A DNA stretch of 64,000 nucleotides from Paraburkholderia xenovorans LB400 (GCF_000013645.1 NC_007952.1:558001-622000); one strand, 5' to 3'; shown: positions 8,943 to 18,087, counted from the stretch's first letter. Translations and numbers: made by a program. Notes: generated from the sequence alone by a model not told the origin.

Positions 8943-10373
8943 GTGAGCGATGTAAGCGGCTCTGAATTGCGGGCGCTGATGGCGCGCGTGCCGTCGGTGG
9001 AAAAAGTGATGGCGTCGGCCGAGTTCACGCCGCTGATCGGCGAGTACGGCCGCACGCAGGTGTTGGGCGCGGTGCGCGAGGCGCTCGACAACTGGCGTAC
9101 GAGCGCGCAGTCGGGCGCCGCATCCGTGAGCGCGCTCGACGCCGCGCAACTGAAGGACTCAGTCGAAGCCACGCTGCGCCAGCGCAACCAGTCGCGCCTG
9201 CGTAGCGTTTTCAATCTGACCGGCACCGTGCTGCATACCAACCTCGGCCGTGCATTGCTGCCTGACGAGGCCGTGCAGTCCGTCATGAAGGCGCTCACGC
9301 AACCCGCCAACCTCGAATTCGATCTCGACACCGGCAAGCGCGGCGACCGCGACGATCTGATCGACGAGCTCATCTGCGAATTGACCGGAGCCGAAGCCGC
9401 CACCGTGGTCAACAACAATGCGGCCGCGGTCCTGCTTGCGCTGTCCGCGCTGGCGTCGAAGAAAGAAGTGATCGTGTCGCGCGGCGAACTGGTCGAGATT
9501 GGCGGCGCGTTTCGCATTCCGGACATCATGAGCCGCGCGGGCGCGAGGCTGCGCGAAGTCGGCACCACGAACCGCACGCATCTGAAGGACTACGAGGAAG
9601 CCATCGGCCCGCAAACCGCGCTGCTGATGAAAGTCCACGCGAGCAACTACGCGATCAACGGCTTCACCAAAGAAGTCGGTCTGGATGAAATCGCGCCGCT
9701 CGCCCACGCGCGTGGCCTTGCGGTTGCCGTGGACCTCGGCAGCGGCACGCTGGTCGATCTGGGCCAATGGGGTTTGCCGCGCGAGCCGACCGTGCGCGAA
9801 ACCGTCAAGGCCGGCGCCGACCTCGTCACGTTCAGTGGCGACAAGCTGCTCGGTGGTCCGCAGGCCGGGTTGATCGTCGGGCGTCGCGATCTGATCGCGA
9901 AGATCAAGAAGCATCCGCTCAAGCGCGCGTTGCGCGTCGGCAAACTGACGCTCGCCGCGCTGGAGCCTGTGCTGCAGCTTTATCGCGCGCCCGAAAAGCT
10001 CACGGAGCGGCTCACCACGCTGCGCTTGCTGACCCGTCCCGCCGACGATATCCGGCTCGCTGCCGAGCGCGTACAGCCCGCTTTGCAGCGGGCGCTCGGC
10101 GAACGCTATGCGGTCGCGGCGGAGCCGATGTTCAGTCAGATCGGCAGCGGAGCCTTACCCGTTGATGTGCTGCCGAGCTACGGCCTTGTCGTCAGAACGG
10201 CGGACGGCAAACGCGGCGGCCGCCAATTGCTCGCGCTCGAAAAGCTGCTGCGCGAGATGGCGCGGCCCGTGATCGGCCGTATCGCGGACGACGCATTGCG
10301 CCTCGACCTGCGCTGTCTCGAAGCCGCCGACGAAGCGCAACTGATCGGGCAGCTGGAAGGCGTGCGCGCATGA
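8943..10373 (+). CDS. selA: L-seryl-tRNA(Sec) selenium transferase SelA
   Basis: SelA is a PLP enzyme that converts seryl-tRNA(Sec) to selenocysteinyl-tRNA(Sec) using selenophosphate. From GTG 8943 (AGGG nine bases upstream) the product is 476 residues, against 463 in E. coli. The reading frame extends further up to 8868, but that part overlaps fdhE and lacks homology style. The PLP lysine is Lys301 in FSGDKLLGGPQAG. Other conserved segments are NLTGTVLHTNLGRALL and VVNNNAAAV. The stop overlaps the selB start (ATGA at 10370-10373), so SelA and SelB are translationally coupled. Confidence 0.96.
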   Translation: MSDVSGSELRALMARVPSVEKVMASAEFTPLIGEYGRTQVLGAVREALDNWRTSAQSGAASVSALDAAQLKDSVEATLRQRNQSRLRSVFNLTGTVLHTNLGRALLPDEAVQSVMKALTQPANLEFDLDTGKRGDRDDLIDELICELTGAEAATVVNNNAAAVLLALSALASKKEVIVSRGELVEIGGAFRIPDIMSRAGARLREVGTTNRTHLKDYEEAIGPQTALLMKVHASNYAINGFTKEVGLDEIAPLAHARGLAVAVDLGSGTLVDLGQWGLPREPTVRETVKAGADLVTFSGDKLLGGPQAGLIVGRRDLIAKIKKHPLKRALRVGKLTLAALEPVLQLYRAPEKLTERLTTLRLLTRPADDIRLAAERVQPALQRALGERYAVAAEPMFSQIGSGALPVDVLPSYGLVVRTADGKRGGRQLLALEKLLREMARPVIGRIADDALRLDLRCLEAADEAQLIGQLEGVRA

Positions 10374-12283
10374 TCGTCGGTACGGCGGGACATATCGACC
10401 ACGGCAAGACGAGCCTGGTGAAAGCGCTGTCGGGTGTCGATACGGATCGTCTCAAGGAAGAGAAAGCGCGCGGCATTTCGATCGAATTGGGCTATGCGTA
10501 CGTGCCGCTCGAAAACGGCGACGTGCTCGGCCTGATCGATGTGCCGGGGCACGAGAAGCTCGTGCATACCATGACCGCGGGCGCCAGCGGCATTGATTTC
10601 GCGCTCCTCGTGATTGCCGCCGACGACGGCGTGATGCCGCAAACGCGCGAGCATCTGGCGATTGTCGAGTTGCTCGGCATCCGGCGCGGCGCCGTCGCGC
10701 TGACCAAGGTGGACCGCGTGGACGCGCAGCGTTTGCAGGAAGTGCACGACGAAGTGAGCGCGTTTCTGAGCGGCAGCGTGCTGCAGGACGCGCCCGTCTT
10801 CGAGACCTGCGCGACGCGTTCCGGCGACCCCGGCGTGGCCGCGCTGAAAGCGCATCTGTTCGCGGCGGCCACGGCGTGGCGCATGAAGCGCGACGACGGC
10901 CTGTTCCGTCTCGCCGTCGATCGTGTCTTTACGCTCGCGGGCCAGGGCACGATCGTGACCGGCACGGTAGTATCGGGCCGCGTGACGGTGGGCGACACCA
11001 TGCTGCTCGCGCCGAAGAATCTACCGGTGCGCGTGCGCAGCATTCACGCGCAGAATCGTGCGGCGCAGACTGGGCGAGCGGGCGAGCGCTGCGCACTGAA
11101 CCTCGCGGGCATCGAGAAGAGTGCGATCGATCGCGGCGACTGGGTCGTCGATCCACGGCTTTCGCAGGCGTCGGAGCGAGTCGACGTCATGCTGACACTG
11201 CTTGCCGATGCATCGCTTACGTTGGAGCATTGGGCGCCGCTGCATGTGCATCTGGGCACGCAGCACCAGGTCGCGCACGTTGCGTTGCTGGATGGCGAAG
11301 CACTCCACGCCGGTCAGCGTGCCCGCGTTCAACTGGTATTCGAGCGCCCTGTCTGCGCACTGCCGGGCGATCGCTTCGTGGTGCGCAACGCGCAGGCCAC
11401 TCGCACGATTGGCGGCGGCCATGTACTCGATCCGTTCGCGCCGTCGCGCAAGCGTCGTTCGGCTGAGCGGCTGGCGTGGCTCGACGCGCTTCAGGTCATG
11501 CTCGACACCGGCACGCTCGACGCCCTCTTCGCCAGAGCGCCGCATGGTTTGTCGCGCTCGCTGCTGGAACGCTTGACGGGCATGCCGGCGGCCGCGCTGG
11601 CGCTACCGCCCGGCACGCGTATAGTCGAACTGCCTCACGAGGACGCGTTGCTGGTTGCCGATGCGCTTTGGCAAGCGCTCAACGCGCGATTGACGACAAC
11701 GCTCGCCGAATACCACGAACGCTCGCCGGATGAGCTGGGCCCGGACGTCTCGCGCTTGCGTCGGATCGCGGCGCCGCTGGTGGACGACGCGCTGTGGCGC
11801 GCGCTGGTGGACGATGCCGCGCTGCGTGGCGAGATCGTCAAACGCGGGCCCTGGTTGCATCTGCCGGGCCACGCGGTGACGCTCGACGACGCCGATCGCT
11901 CGCTCGCGGCAACGCTGCTTCCCGCGGTGAAAGCGGGACGTTTCGATCCGCCGTGGGTGCGCGATCTGGCCACCGCACACGGCGTATCCGAAGAGCGTGT
12001 GCGTCAGTTGATGCGCAAGCTCGCGCGGCAGGGCGAGCTGTTTCAGGTCGTGCGCGATCTCTTTTATCACCAGCAGGTGATTCGGGAACTGGCTTCGATT
12101 GCGGCGGCCGAGGCGCAGAAGAATGCCGGCACGGTTGCGGCCGCACCGTTTCGCGATGTGACGGGACTGGGCCGCAAACGCGCGATCCAGCTTTTGGAAT
12201 TCTTCGACCGGGTTGGGTATACTCGCTTCCACCGTGGGCTGCATCTGCTGCGCACGGATAGTCGTTGGCTCGATCTGCTTTGA
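10370..12283 (+). CDS. selB: Selenocysteine-specific elongation factor SelB
   Basis: SelB is the EF-Tu-like GTPase that carries Sec-tRNA(Sec) and reads the SECIS hairpin of fdnG. The 637-residue protein has G1 GHIDHGKT (residues 7-14), G3 DVPGHE (57-62) and G4 TKVD (112-115). EF-Tu-like domains 2 and 3 follow. The C-terminal winged-helix repeats bind mRNA; the last one ends FHRGLHLLRTDSRWLDLL. Length is similar to E. coli SelB (614). It overlaps selA by four bases and is followed 27 bases later by selC, so the factor, its tRNA and the charging enzyme are probably one transcript. Confidence 0.96.
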   Translation: MIVGTAGHIDHGKTSLVKALSGVDTDRLKEEKARGISIELGYAYVPLENGDVLGLIDVPGHEKLVHTMTAGASGIDFALLVIAADDGVMPQTREHLAIVELLGIRRGAVALTKVDRVDAQRLQEVHDEVSAFLSGSVLQDAPVFETCATRSGDPGVAALKAHLFAAATAWRMKRDDGLFRLAVDRVFTLAGQGTIVTGTVVSGRVTVGDTMLLAPKNLPVRVRSIHAQNRAAQTGRAGERCALNLAGIEKSAIDRGDWVVDPRLSQASERVDVMLTLLADASLTLEHWAPLHVHLGTQHQVAHVALLDGEALHAGQRARVQLVFERPVCALPGDRFVVRNAQATRTIGGGHVLDPFAPSRKRRSAERLAWLDALQVMLDTGTLDALFARAPHGLSRSLLERLTGMPAAALALPPGTRIVELPHEDALLVADALWQALNARLTTTLAEYHERSPDELGPDVSRLRRIAAPLVDDALWRALVDDAALRGEIVKRGPWLHLPGHAVTLDDADRSLAATLLPAVKAGRFDPPWVRDLATAHGVSEERVRQLMRKLARQGELFQVVRDLFYHQQVIRELASIAAAEAQKNAGTVAAAPFRDVTGLGRKRAIQLLEFFDRVGYTRFHRGLHLLRTDSRWLDLL

Positions 12284-12310
12284 TCGGCCACGTGTAGTTC
12301 AATCACCGTA

Positions 12311-12406
12311 GGAAGGCATTCGTATCCGGTGGTGCGGCTGGGCTTCAAACCCAGTTGAGGGCGTCAGACGCTCTCAGGTCGGTTCGACTCCGGCTGCCTT
12401 CCGCCA
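12311..12406 (+). tRNA. selC: tRNA-Sec (UCA anticodon)
   Basis: This 96-base gene folds as bacterial tRNA-Sec. Its extended 8-bp acceptor stem pairs GGAAGGCA (12311-12318) with TGCCTTCC (12395-12402). The anticodon stem pairs CTGGG with CCCAG around the loop CTTCAAA, giving anticodon TCA at 12345-12347. It has a long extra arm (about 12356-12376), and the T loop has GGTTCGACTCC. The discriminator G and an encoded CCA (12404-12406) complete the 3' end. The UCA anticodon decodes the UGA at 3729. Sequence order is close to E. coli selC. Confidence 0.97.
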
Positions 12407-12421
12407 GACATCTGCCTTCCG
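12394..12421 (+). repeat. 10-bp direct repeat of the selC 3' end
   Basis: CTGCCTTCCG at 12394-12403 (end of the tRNA acceptor strand) recurs at 12412-12421, 18 bases downstream. Short duplications of a tRNA 3' end are what integrase target sites leave, but this one is very short and could be chance. Confidence 0.4.
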
Positions 12422-12520
12422 GGCCCTTCCGGCTTCTTCCGTCGATCCATGAAAGTTCGCGGCTACGGCCGCTCCGGGCTACGCCTGTTGAATTGCGCGG
12501 AAAACTTCCTGGCAGCGCAG
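12407..12520. other. Short spacer between selC and the IclR remnant
   Basis: No gene is visible here. The stretch is C/T-rich on the plus strand with repeated CTTCCGG words (12418-12433 area). No integrase recognition structure can be defined beyond the 10-bp repeat. Confidence 0.3.
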
Positions 12521-12741
12521 TCACTTCCGGATTCTGGAAATCCCATTCGACACGATGCGGGCGCAGAATTTCACGCGTTCGGCAATGCGGATTATTTCGG
12601 CATCACTGATTGATGTACTAGCCATCGAGATGCTCAAGCTGCCAACCACGGCATTCTGATTATCCAATACAGCGGCTGCAATACCGGTGACGCCTTTCGT
12701 GACCTCGCTGGTGCTCGAGCTCCAGCCTGATTGCCTGTGCC
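12521..12741 (-). pseudogene. IclR-family regulator, C-terminal remnant
   Basis: The minus strand reads without a start codon: RQSGWSSSTSEVTKGVTG, then IAAAVLDNQNAVVGSLSIS, to a TGA at 12523-12521. This is the end of the effector-binding domain of IclR regulators (EVxxGVxGIAAPV...VVGSLSISGP). The DNA-binding half and most of the ligand domain are missing. The 5' break coincides with the 5' break of the facing MFS fragment. The product would not be functional. Confidence 0.7.
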
Positions 12742-13491
12742 GTCTCGCCGTCCATCGACATGCTGATCACGGCGCGCACCGTCCAGAGTATCGGCGGTGC
12801 GTGTCTCGCCACAGTCGGCCCGGCGCTCCTGCGTATCGTCGTGCCTCATTCCATGATCGGGCGCGCACTCGGCTGGCTCGCACTCATTGTCGCGTTGTCG
12901 GCTTCCACTGGCCCAGGTCTCGCGGCGTTCATCCTGCATGCGTCGAGCTGGTCGTTGCTCACCTCGATCTGCGCGTACGCTGCGCAGGCTATGGCACTGG
13001 TGTCGTTGCCCTTCCTGTTCGAACAGACCTTCGGCCGCAGCATCCGGGTGAGCGGCATGCTGATGACGCCGTGGCCGCTCGTGATCGTGATCGTGGCGCC
13101 CTGGGCCGCACGACTGGCTGAACGCTATCGTGCCAGTGTCCTGTGTGCCATTGGTCTGGCATTGCTCGCGGGCGGACTGTGGGCGTCTGCCGCGCTGCCG
13201 GCAGACGCAGGTAATCTGTCGATTGCGTGGCGGCTCGTGATTTGCGGCACAGGCTTCGGGCTGTACCAGACGCCGAACAACAGTATGGTGATGACGAGCG
13301 GGCCACGTAACCGCAGCGGTGCCGCGTCTGCAATGATGAGCCTGGCAAGACTGGTCGGCATGACGCTAGGGGCTGCTGCGGCAACCGTGATGCTCGGCAA
13401 GGGCATCGACCACGCAACCTTCACGGCGCTGGTGCTCGCGGGCGGTATCGCGGCGGCGGGTTCAGGGATCAGTCTGCTGCGGTTGTTGTGA
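12724..13491 (+). pseudogene. MFS (DHA2-type) exporter remnant with internal deletion
   Basis: The frame reads SLIACAVSPSIDMLITARTV and continues to a stop at 13491, with an internal ATG at 12760. The first part matches helices 3-5 of EmrB/QacA-like exporters (ARTVQSIGGA, GLAAFIL). Then, at about 12935-12970, it jumps to late helices (ALVSLPFLFEQ, GMLMTPWPLVIVIVAP, GFGLYQTPNNSMVM). The N-terminus and the middle are missing, so only about 255 residues remain of a normal protein near 460-500. It is divergent from the IclR remnant, a usual pairing of a repressor and its exporter. The reading frame is open, so an annotator may call it a gene. Confidence 0.75.
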
Positions 13492-13564
13492 ACGCCTTTG
13501 GCGATTCGTTTCACCTTCATCGCGAATGAGTTGCGCGTTCAGCGGCGTGTTGACGGTCCAGAAC

Positions 13565-14461
13565 TCAACCCATCGCCATTTCGCCGGCGGTTTTTCTCAA
13601 CTGCGAGACGAACTGGTCGACGATCACCGAGCGCGGTCTGCCCGGTGCGAACAGAAAGCGCGGCTGTACGGGCACGGAGGGTGAAAACCGCCGCGACACC
13701 AGATCCGGAAACGAGCGGCTCATCAGCGCGAAGGGATCGACCAGTGCTACCGCGTCGGCCTCCCTCACGAGCGCGCACAGCACTGGCGTGCTATTGGAAA
13801 CGAACACGCTCGTAAATGGCCGGCCCTGCGCGCGAAACGCTTCGCGCAGGCGCCAGCCCGTCAGCGTATCTTCACCGAACGTGGCCAGCGCCTCGTTGTC
13901 GAGCAGGCGTGGTGTAATCGTCTTGCGCGAGGCGAGCGGATGCGCCGCGCGCATCACGCAGCGCAGGTCTGCGCTGCAGAACTCTTCCACTTCGAGCGTG
14001 CCGGACGGCGCGGCCACATCGAGAATGCCGAAGTCCGCCTGATTGTTGTTCACGTATTCGACGACGTGACGGGTGGGTAACGCGCGCACGTCGAATTCGA
14101 CATAAGGATGCGTCTTGCGGAATTCGCCCACCGCCCGCGCGACGATGGTGGTGGCAAGCATCGACACCGTGGACACGCGGATCGAACCGCGTTGACCCTG
14201 GCGGATCTCTCTCGCGGTCTCGGCAATCGACTGCACGCTGCCGAACAGCCGCTCGATCTCCGGCAGGATGGACTCCGCTTCAGGCGTGCATACGAGCCGC
14301 CCTTTTACGCGCAAGAAAAGCGTCAGGCCGATTTCCTCCTCCAGCATGCGCAGCGTCTTGGTCACGGCGGGCTGCGACACATAGAGCAGACGCGCGGCGG
14401 CAGACACGCTGCCGGCCTTCACGACCGCGCGGAAGATCTCGAGATGGCGCACTTTGAGCAT
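13565..14461 (-). CDS. LysR-family transcriptional regulator
   Basis: The 298-residue protein starts MLKVRHLEIFRAVVKAGSVS. The winged helix-turn-helix (residues about 5-62, with AAARLLYVSQPAVTKTLRMLEEEIG) is followed by the periplasmic-binding-fold effector domain. It is divergently transcribed from the aldehyde dehydrogenase/ABC operon with 140 bases between the starts, the classical LysR layout. It is therefore the likely regulator of that operon, with an unknown inducer that is probably its substrate. An ATG at 14461 is used with GGAG-like sequence upstream on the minus strand not obvious. Confidence 0.9.
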   Translation of the reverse strand: MLKVRHLEIFRAVVKAGSVSAAARLLYVSQPAVTKTLRMLEEEIGLTLFLRVKGRLVCTPEAESILPEIERLFGSVQSIAETAREIRQGQRGSIRVSTVSMLATTIVARAVGEFRKTHPYVEFDVRALPTRHVVEYVNNNQADFGILDVAAPSGTLEVEEFCSADLRCVMRAAHPLASRKTITPRLLDNEALATFGEDTLTGWRLREAFRAQGRPFTSVFVSNSTPVLCALVREADAVALVDPFALMSRSFPDLVSRRFSPSVPVQPRFLFAPGRPRSVIVDQFVSQLRKTAGEMAMG

Positions 14462-14601
14462 GGAGGAGTCGGGTAAAGGTATAACTTTCCGGAAGGAACA
14501 AGCTTAGCATAATGTATTGGTTTTCATAGTTTTGAAACCGTACACTGGATTTCAGTGGCATGAGGAATACGCAGTTCACCCAAATTTCAAGGAGCTTTGT
14601 T
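14462..14601 (+). promoter_or_regulatory. Divergent LysR/aldehyde dehydrogenase promoter region
   Basis: A plausible promoter toward the aldehyde dehydrogenase has TTGGTT (14517-14522) and TACACT (14541-14546) with an 18-base spacer. Inside the spacer lies an interrupted dyad, TTTCA-N6-TGAAA. It could be a LysR contact site or part of one. TTCCGGAA near 14488 is a short palindrome. The ribosome binding site AAGGAG precedes the GTG start at 14602. Confidence 0.4.
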
Positions 14602-16095
14602 GTGAACATTCCAGACGCATCGGTGTGGCGCGCCCGCGCGCAGGAGATCCGGCCCGAAGGCCGCGCGTTCATCGACGGAAACTACGTGGGCGCGCTGTCG
14701 GGCCGCACCTTTGCCACCGTCAACCCGGCCACGGGGCAGGTGATCGCGCAAGTCGCGGAGTGCGGCGAGGAAGACGTGAACCTGGCGGTCGCAAGCGCGC
14801 GCAAGGCGTTCGAATCCGGTGTCTGGTCGCGCCGTGCGCCCGCCGAACGCAAGGCCGTGATGCTGCGCTTCGCGCAACTCATGATGGAACACCGCGAGGA
14901 GTTGGCGCTGCTCGAATCGCTCGATGTCGGCAAGCCTGTCGCTAACGCCTATAACGGCGACATCGTCAGCTCGGCCACCTGCATTCAATGGTACGGCGAG
15001 GCGATCGACAAGCTGTACGGCGAGACCGCGCCCGCCGCCCCCGACATGACCACGATGATCGTGCGCGAGCCGCTCGGCGTGGTCGCCGCCGTGGTGCCGT
15101 GGAACTATCCGCTTTCAATGGCGAGCTGGAAGCTCGGTCCCGCGCTCGCTGCGGGCAATTCGGTCGTGCTCAAGCCGGCGGAACAGTCGCCGCTGAGTGC
15201 GATCCGCATTGCCGCGCTCGCAATGGAGGCGGGGCTGCCGGCCGGCGTGCTGAACGTGCTGCCCGGCTACGGCGAAACGGCGGGTCGCGCGCTCGGCCTG
15301 CATATGGACGTGGACGCGGTCGGATTCACCGGTTCGACGGCGGTCGGCAAGCTCTTCATGCAGTACTCGGGCCAATCGAACATCAAGCGCGTGGGGCTCG
15401 AATGCGGCGGCAAGAGCCCGCATATCGTGCTCGACGATTGCGCCGATCTCGACGCGGCCGCGCGCGCCGTTGCGGCGGGCATCTTCGGCAATAGCGGCCA
15501 GGTATGCAATGCCGGCTCGCGCCTGATCGTGCAGGCGGCCGTGCGCGACGAACTGCTGGAAAAGGTCGCGGCCATCGCGCGTGAACTCGTGCCCGGCGAT
15601 CCGCTCGATCCCGCCACGAAGATGGGCGCGATCGTGAGCGACGTGCAGCACGCCTCGATCATGTCGTACATCGACGCGGGCCGTGCCGACGGCGCGCGGG
15701 TTGTCGCGGGCGGTCGCGCGGCGCGGCCCGAATCGGGTGGCTACTTCATCGAGCCGACGGTCTTCGACGGCGTGAACAACGACATGCGCATCGCGCGCGA
15801 AGAGATTTTCGGACCTGTCCTTTCGGCCATCACGGTCGACTCGCCGGAAGAAGCGGTGCGGGTCGCCAACGACACCATCTACGGTCTCGCCGCCGCGGTG
15901 TGGACCTCGAACGTTACGCGCGCGCAGCAGGTGTCGCGGCAATTGAAGGCGGGCGTCGTGTGGGTCAATTGTTTCGACCGCGGCACGATGTCCTCGCCGT
16001 TCGGCGGTTTCAAGCAATCCGGCTTCGGCCGCGACAAGTCGATGCATGCCTTCGACAAATACATGGACTGGAAGGCGATCTGGATCGCCGGATAA
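14602..16095 (+). CDS. NAD(P)-dependent aldehyde dehydrogenase
   Basis: The product oxidises an aldehyde to a carboxylate in the cytoplasm. The GTG at 14602 with AAGGAG seven bases upstream is a better start than the ATG at 14560. It gives 497 residues, standard for the superfamily. The catalytic set is complete: Asn168 (VPWNYP), Glu267 (LECGGKSP) and Cys302 (GQVCNAG). Sequence flavour is that of PuuC-like or aminobutyraldehyde/betaine-aldehyde dehydrogenases. It is the first gene of an operon with a polyamine-type ABC importer and an FAD oxidoreductase. An aldehyde produced by oxidation of an imported amine is the likely substrate; this is inference. Confidence 0.93.
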   Translation: MNIPDASVWRARAQEIRPEGRAFIDGNYVGALSGRTFATVNPATGQVIAQVAECGEEDVNLAVASARKAFESGVWSRRAPAERKAVMLRFAQLMMEHREELALLESLDVGKPVANAYNGDIVSSATCIQWYGEAIDKLYGETAPAAPDMTTMIVREPLGVVAAVVPWNYPLSMASWKLGPALAAGNSVVLKPAEQSPLSAIRIAALAMEAGLPAGVLNVLPGYGETAGRALGLHMDVDAVGFTGSTAVGKLFMQYSGQSNIKRVGLECGGKSPHIVLDDCADLDAAARAVAAGIFGNSGQVCNAGSRLIVQAAVRDELLEKVAAIARELVPGDPLDPATKMGAIVSDVQHASIMSYIDAGRADGARVVAGGRAARPESGGYFIEPTVFDGVNNDMRIAREEIFGPVLSAITVDSPEEAVRVANDTIYGLAAAVWTSNVTRAQQVSRQLKAGVVWVNCFDRGTMSSPFGGFKQSGFGRDKSMHAFDKYMDWKAIWIAG

Positions 16096-16126
16096 CACAG
16101 TGCCCCGACCACTCATGGAGACCAAC

Positions 16127-17239
16127 ATGAAAGCGCCTCTGTCCCACCGCTGCAACAAGGCAGTCAACGACGCCGATGCCGATGCCGCCACGCAAGCCGA
16201 TTCTTCGTCGCGTTCGCGGCGCGCCTTTCTGCAGCGAGCCGGAGCGCTCGCCGGCGCGGCGATCCTCGGCGCGCCCGCCATCGTGCGCGCTCAATCTAAA
16301 AGCATCAGCGTAACCTGTTGGGGCGGTGCGTATGAGGCAGCGGTGCGTGCCGCCTTCGCCGAGCCGTTCACGAAAGAGACCGGCATCGCGGTGAATCTCG
16401 TCAACAGCGCCGACCTCGCGCGGATGAAGGTGCAGGTCGAATCGAAGAACGTCTCGTGGGACGTGTTCGACAGCATTGGGCCGCAGATCGTCGCGGGCTC
16501 CCGTGGCGGGATGTGGGAAAAGCTCGATCCGGCCATCGTCAGGACCGACGGACTCATCACCAGGACGGGCGCGGACTTTGTCGGCACCTATTCGTACGCG
16601 GGCGGTATCGGCTTCGACCCGAAGCGCGCCGGCAAGCATCCGCTCACCTATGCCGAGTTCTGGGACGTGACGGCGTTTCCGGGACGCCGCGGCCTGCGCC
16701 CGCGGGTGAGCGAGAACCTCGAGATGGCGTTGCTCGCCGACGGCGTCGCGCCCGACAAGCTCTATCCGCTCGACATCGAGCGAGCCTTCAAGGCAATGGA
16801 CCGTATCAAGCCGGCGGTGCGCAAGTGGATCGAGACGACGCCCGAGACGGTGTCGCTCATCGCGAGCAACGAACTCGATTTCACTTACACCTACCTGAGC
16901 CGCGTGCTGCCGGCGCAGCGCGCGGGGACGTCGATCGCGATGTCGATGAAGCAGACGCTCAACAGCCTCGAATATCTCGCGGTGCCGAAGTACGGCAAGA
17001 ACACGCAGGCGGCGATGAAATACGTGGCGTTCTGCCTGCGCCCGGACCGTCAGGCGGCGTTCTGCGAAAAGGTGGAGTTCGCACCGAACGTGGCTCAGGC
17101 GTTGCCGCTCGTCTCCGCTACCGCGAAGGCGCGCATGCCGGACATGCACGACCCTAACAGCGTGATCATCAACGACACGTGGTGGGGCGATCATTACGAC
17201 GCGCTGCAGAACCGTTTTACGACGTGGATGCTGACGTAA
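16127..17239 (+). CDS. ABC transporter substrate-binding protein, polyamine (PotD/PotF-like) family
   Basis: This is the periplasmic binding component of the importer encoded by this operon. From ATG 16127 (GGAG six bases upstream) it has 370 residues. A long N-terminal extension precedes a twin-arginine-like signal (SRSRRAFLQRAGALAGAA) ending near IVRAQ. The mature part starts KSISVTCWGGAYEAAVRAAF, typical of extracellular solute-binding family 1/PotD proteins. Ligand cannot be read from sequence; spermidine/putrescine-type importers also carry other amines, opines and carboxamides. Confidence 0.9.
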   Translation: MKAPLSHRCNKAVNDADADAATQADSSSRSRRAFLQRAGALAGAAILGAPAIVRAQSKSISVTCWGGAYEAAVRAAFAEPFTKETGIAVNLVNSADLARMKVQVESKNVSWDVFDSIGPQIVAGSRGGMWEKLDPAIVRTDGLITRTGADFVGTYSYAGGIGFDPKRAGKHPLTYAEFWDVTAFPGRRGLRPRVSENLEMALLADGVAPDKLYPLDIERAFKAMDRIKPAVRKWIETTPETVSLIASNELDFTYTYLSRVLPAQRAGTSIAMSMKQTLNSLEYLAVPKYGKNTQAAMKYVAFCLRPDRQAAFCEKVEFAPNVAQALPLVSATAKARMPDMHDPNSVIINDTWWGDHYDALQNRFTTWMLT

Positions 17240-17253
17240 CACGGGAGCGGGCG

Positions 17254-18087
17254 ATGAACTATACGCTGAACCTCAAAGCCGTCGTGGCGATGCTGCTGCC
17301 GCTTTACGGCCTGCTCGCGGTGTTTTTTCTCTGGCCGCTCGGCGTGGTGGGATGGTCGAGCGTCTATGAGCACGCCTTCACGCTGCGTGGCTACGAGCAG
17401 GCGCTGAGCAGTACGCTGATTCATCGCGTGCTCGGCAACACCGTGATCATCAGCGTGCTCGCCACCGCAACCAGCCTCGTGCTGGGCTATATCGTCGCGC
17501 TGCATCTCGCGCGCATGCCGGCAGGGAAACGCGCACCGTATCTGGTGATGGTGATGCTGCCGTTCTGGACCAGCATTCTCGTGAAAAGCTACGCGTTCAC
17601 GGTGGTGCTGGGCAGCGCGGGTATCGTCGCGAAGCTCGCCGGATGGCTGAGCGGCGATGCGTGGCATCCGGATCTGATGTTCAGCCGCACGAGCGTCGTA
17701 ATCGGGATGACCAATTATCTGCTGCCCTTCATGGTGCTGCCGATTCTGGCGAGCCTCACTACGCAGAACCGCAATCTGAAGTCTGCCGCCGAACTGATGG
17801 GCGCGGGTCCGGCGATGATCTTCACGCGCATCACGCTGCCGCTTTCCATGCCGGGCGTAGTGGCGGGCGTGCTCATGTGTCTCACGCTCTCGATGGGCAT
17901 GTACATCACGCCCGCGTTGCTCGGCGGCCCGCGCGACATGATGCTCGCCAACCTCATCGACTTTTACACGCGGCAGACGCTCGACTGGACGCTCGCCGCC
18001 GCGATCGCGATGATGCTGCTCGTGCTTTCCGGCGCGCTCATCGGAATGCTCGGGCGCGTGCAGCACGGCAAGGAGGCACTCGTATGA
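17254..18087 (+). CDS. ABC transporter permease, PotB-like
   Basis: The 277-residue membrane protein has six predicted helices. It carries the binding-protein-dependent permease signature near the C-terminal part (AAELMGAGPAMIFTRITLPLS), where the EAA loop docks on the ATPase. The start ATG at 17254 has GGGAG upstream; the longer frame from 17179 lies inside the previous gene. It ends in an ATGA overlap with the next permease, so the two are co-translated as the heterodimeric channel. Confidence 0.92.
   Translation: MNYTLNLKAVVAMLLPLYGLLAVFFLWPLGVVGWSSVYEHAFTLRGYEQALSSTLIHRVLGNTVIISVLATATSLVLGYIVALHLARMPAGKRAPYLVMVMLPFWTSILVKSYAFTVVLGSAGIVAKLAGWLSGDAWHPDLMFSRTSVVIGMTNYLLPFMVLPILASLTTQNRNLKSAAELMGAGPAMIFTRITLPLSMPGVVAGVLMCLTLSMGMYITPALLGGPRDMMLANLIDFYTRQTLDWTLAAAIAMMLLVLSGALIGMLGRVQHGKEALV

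Noticed and set aside
12311..13491. An intact genomic island at selC
   Set aside because: No integrase, no long flanking repeat and no intact cargo were seen; only a 10-bp repeat and gene remnants.
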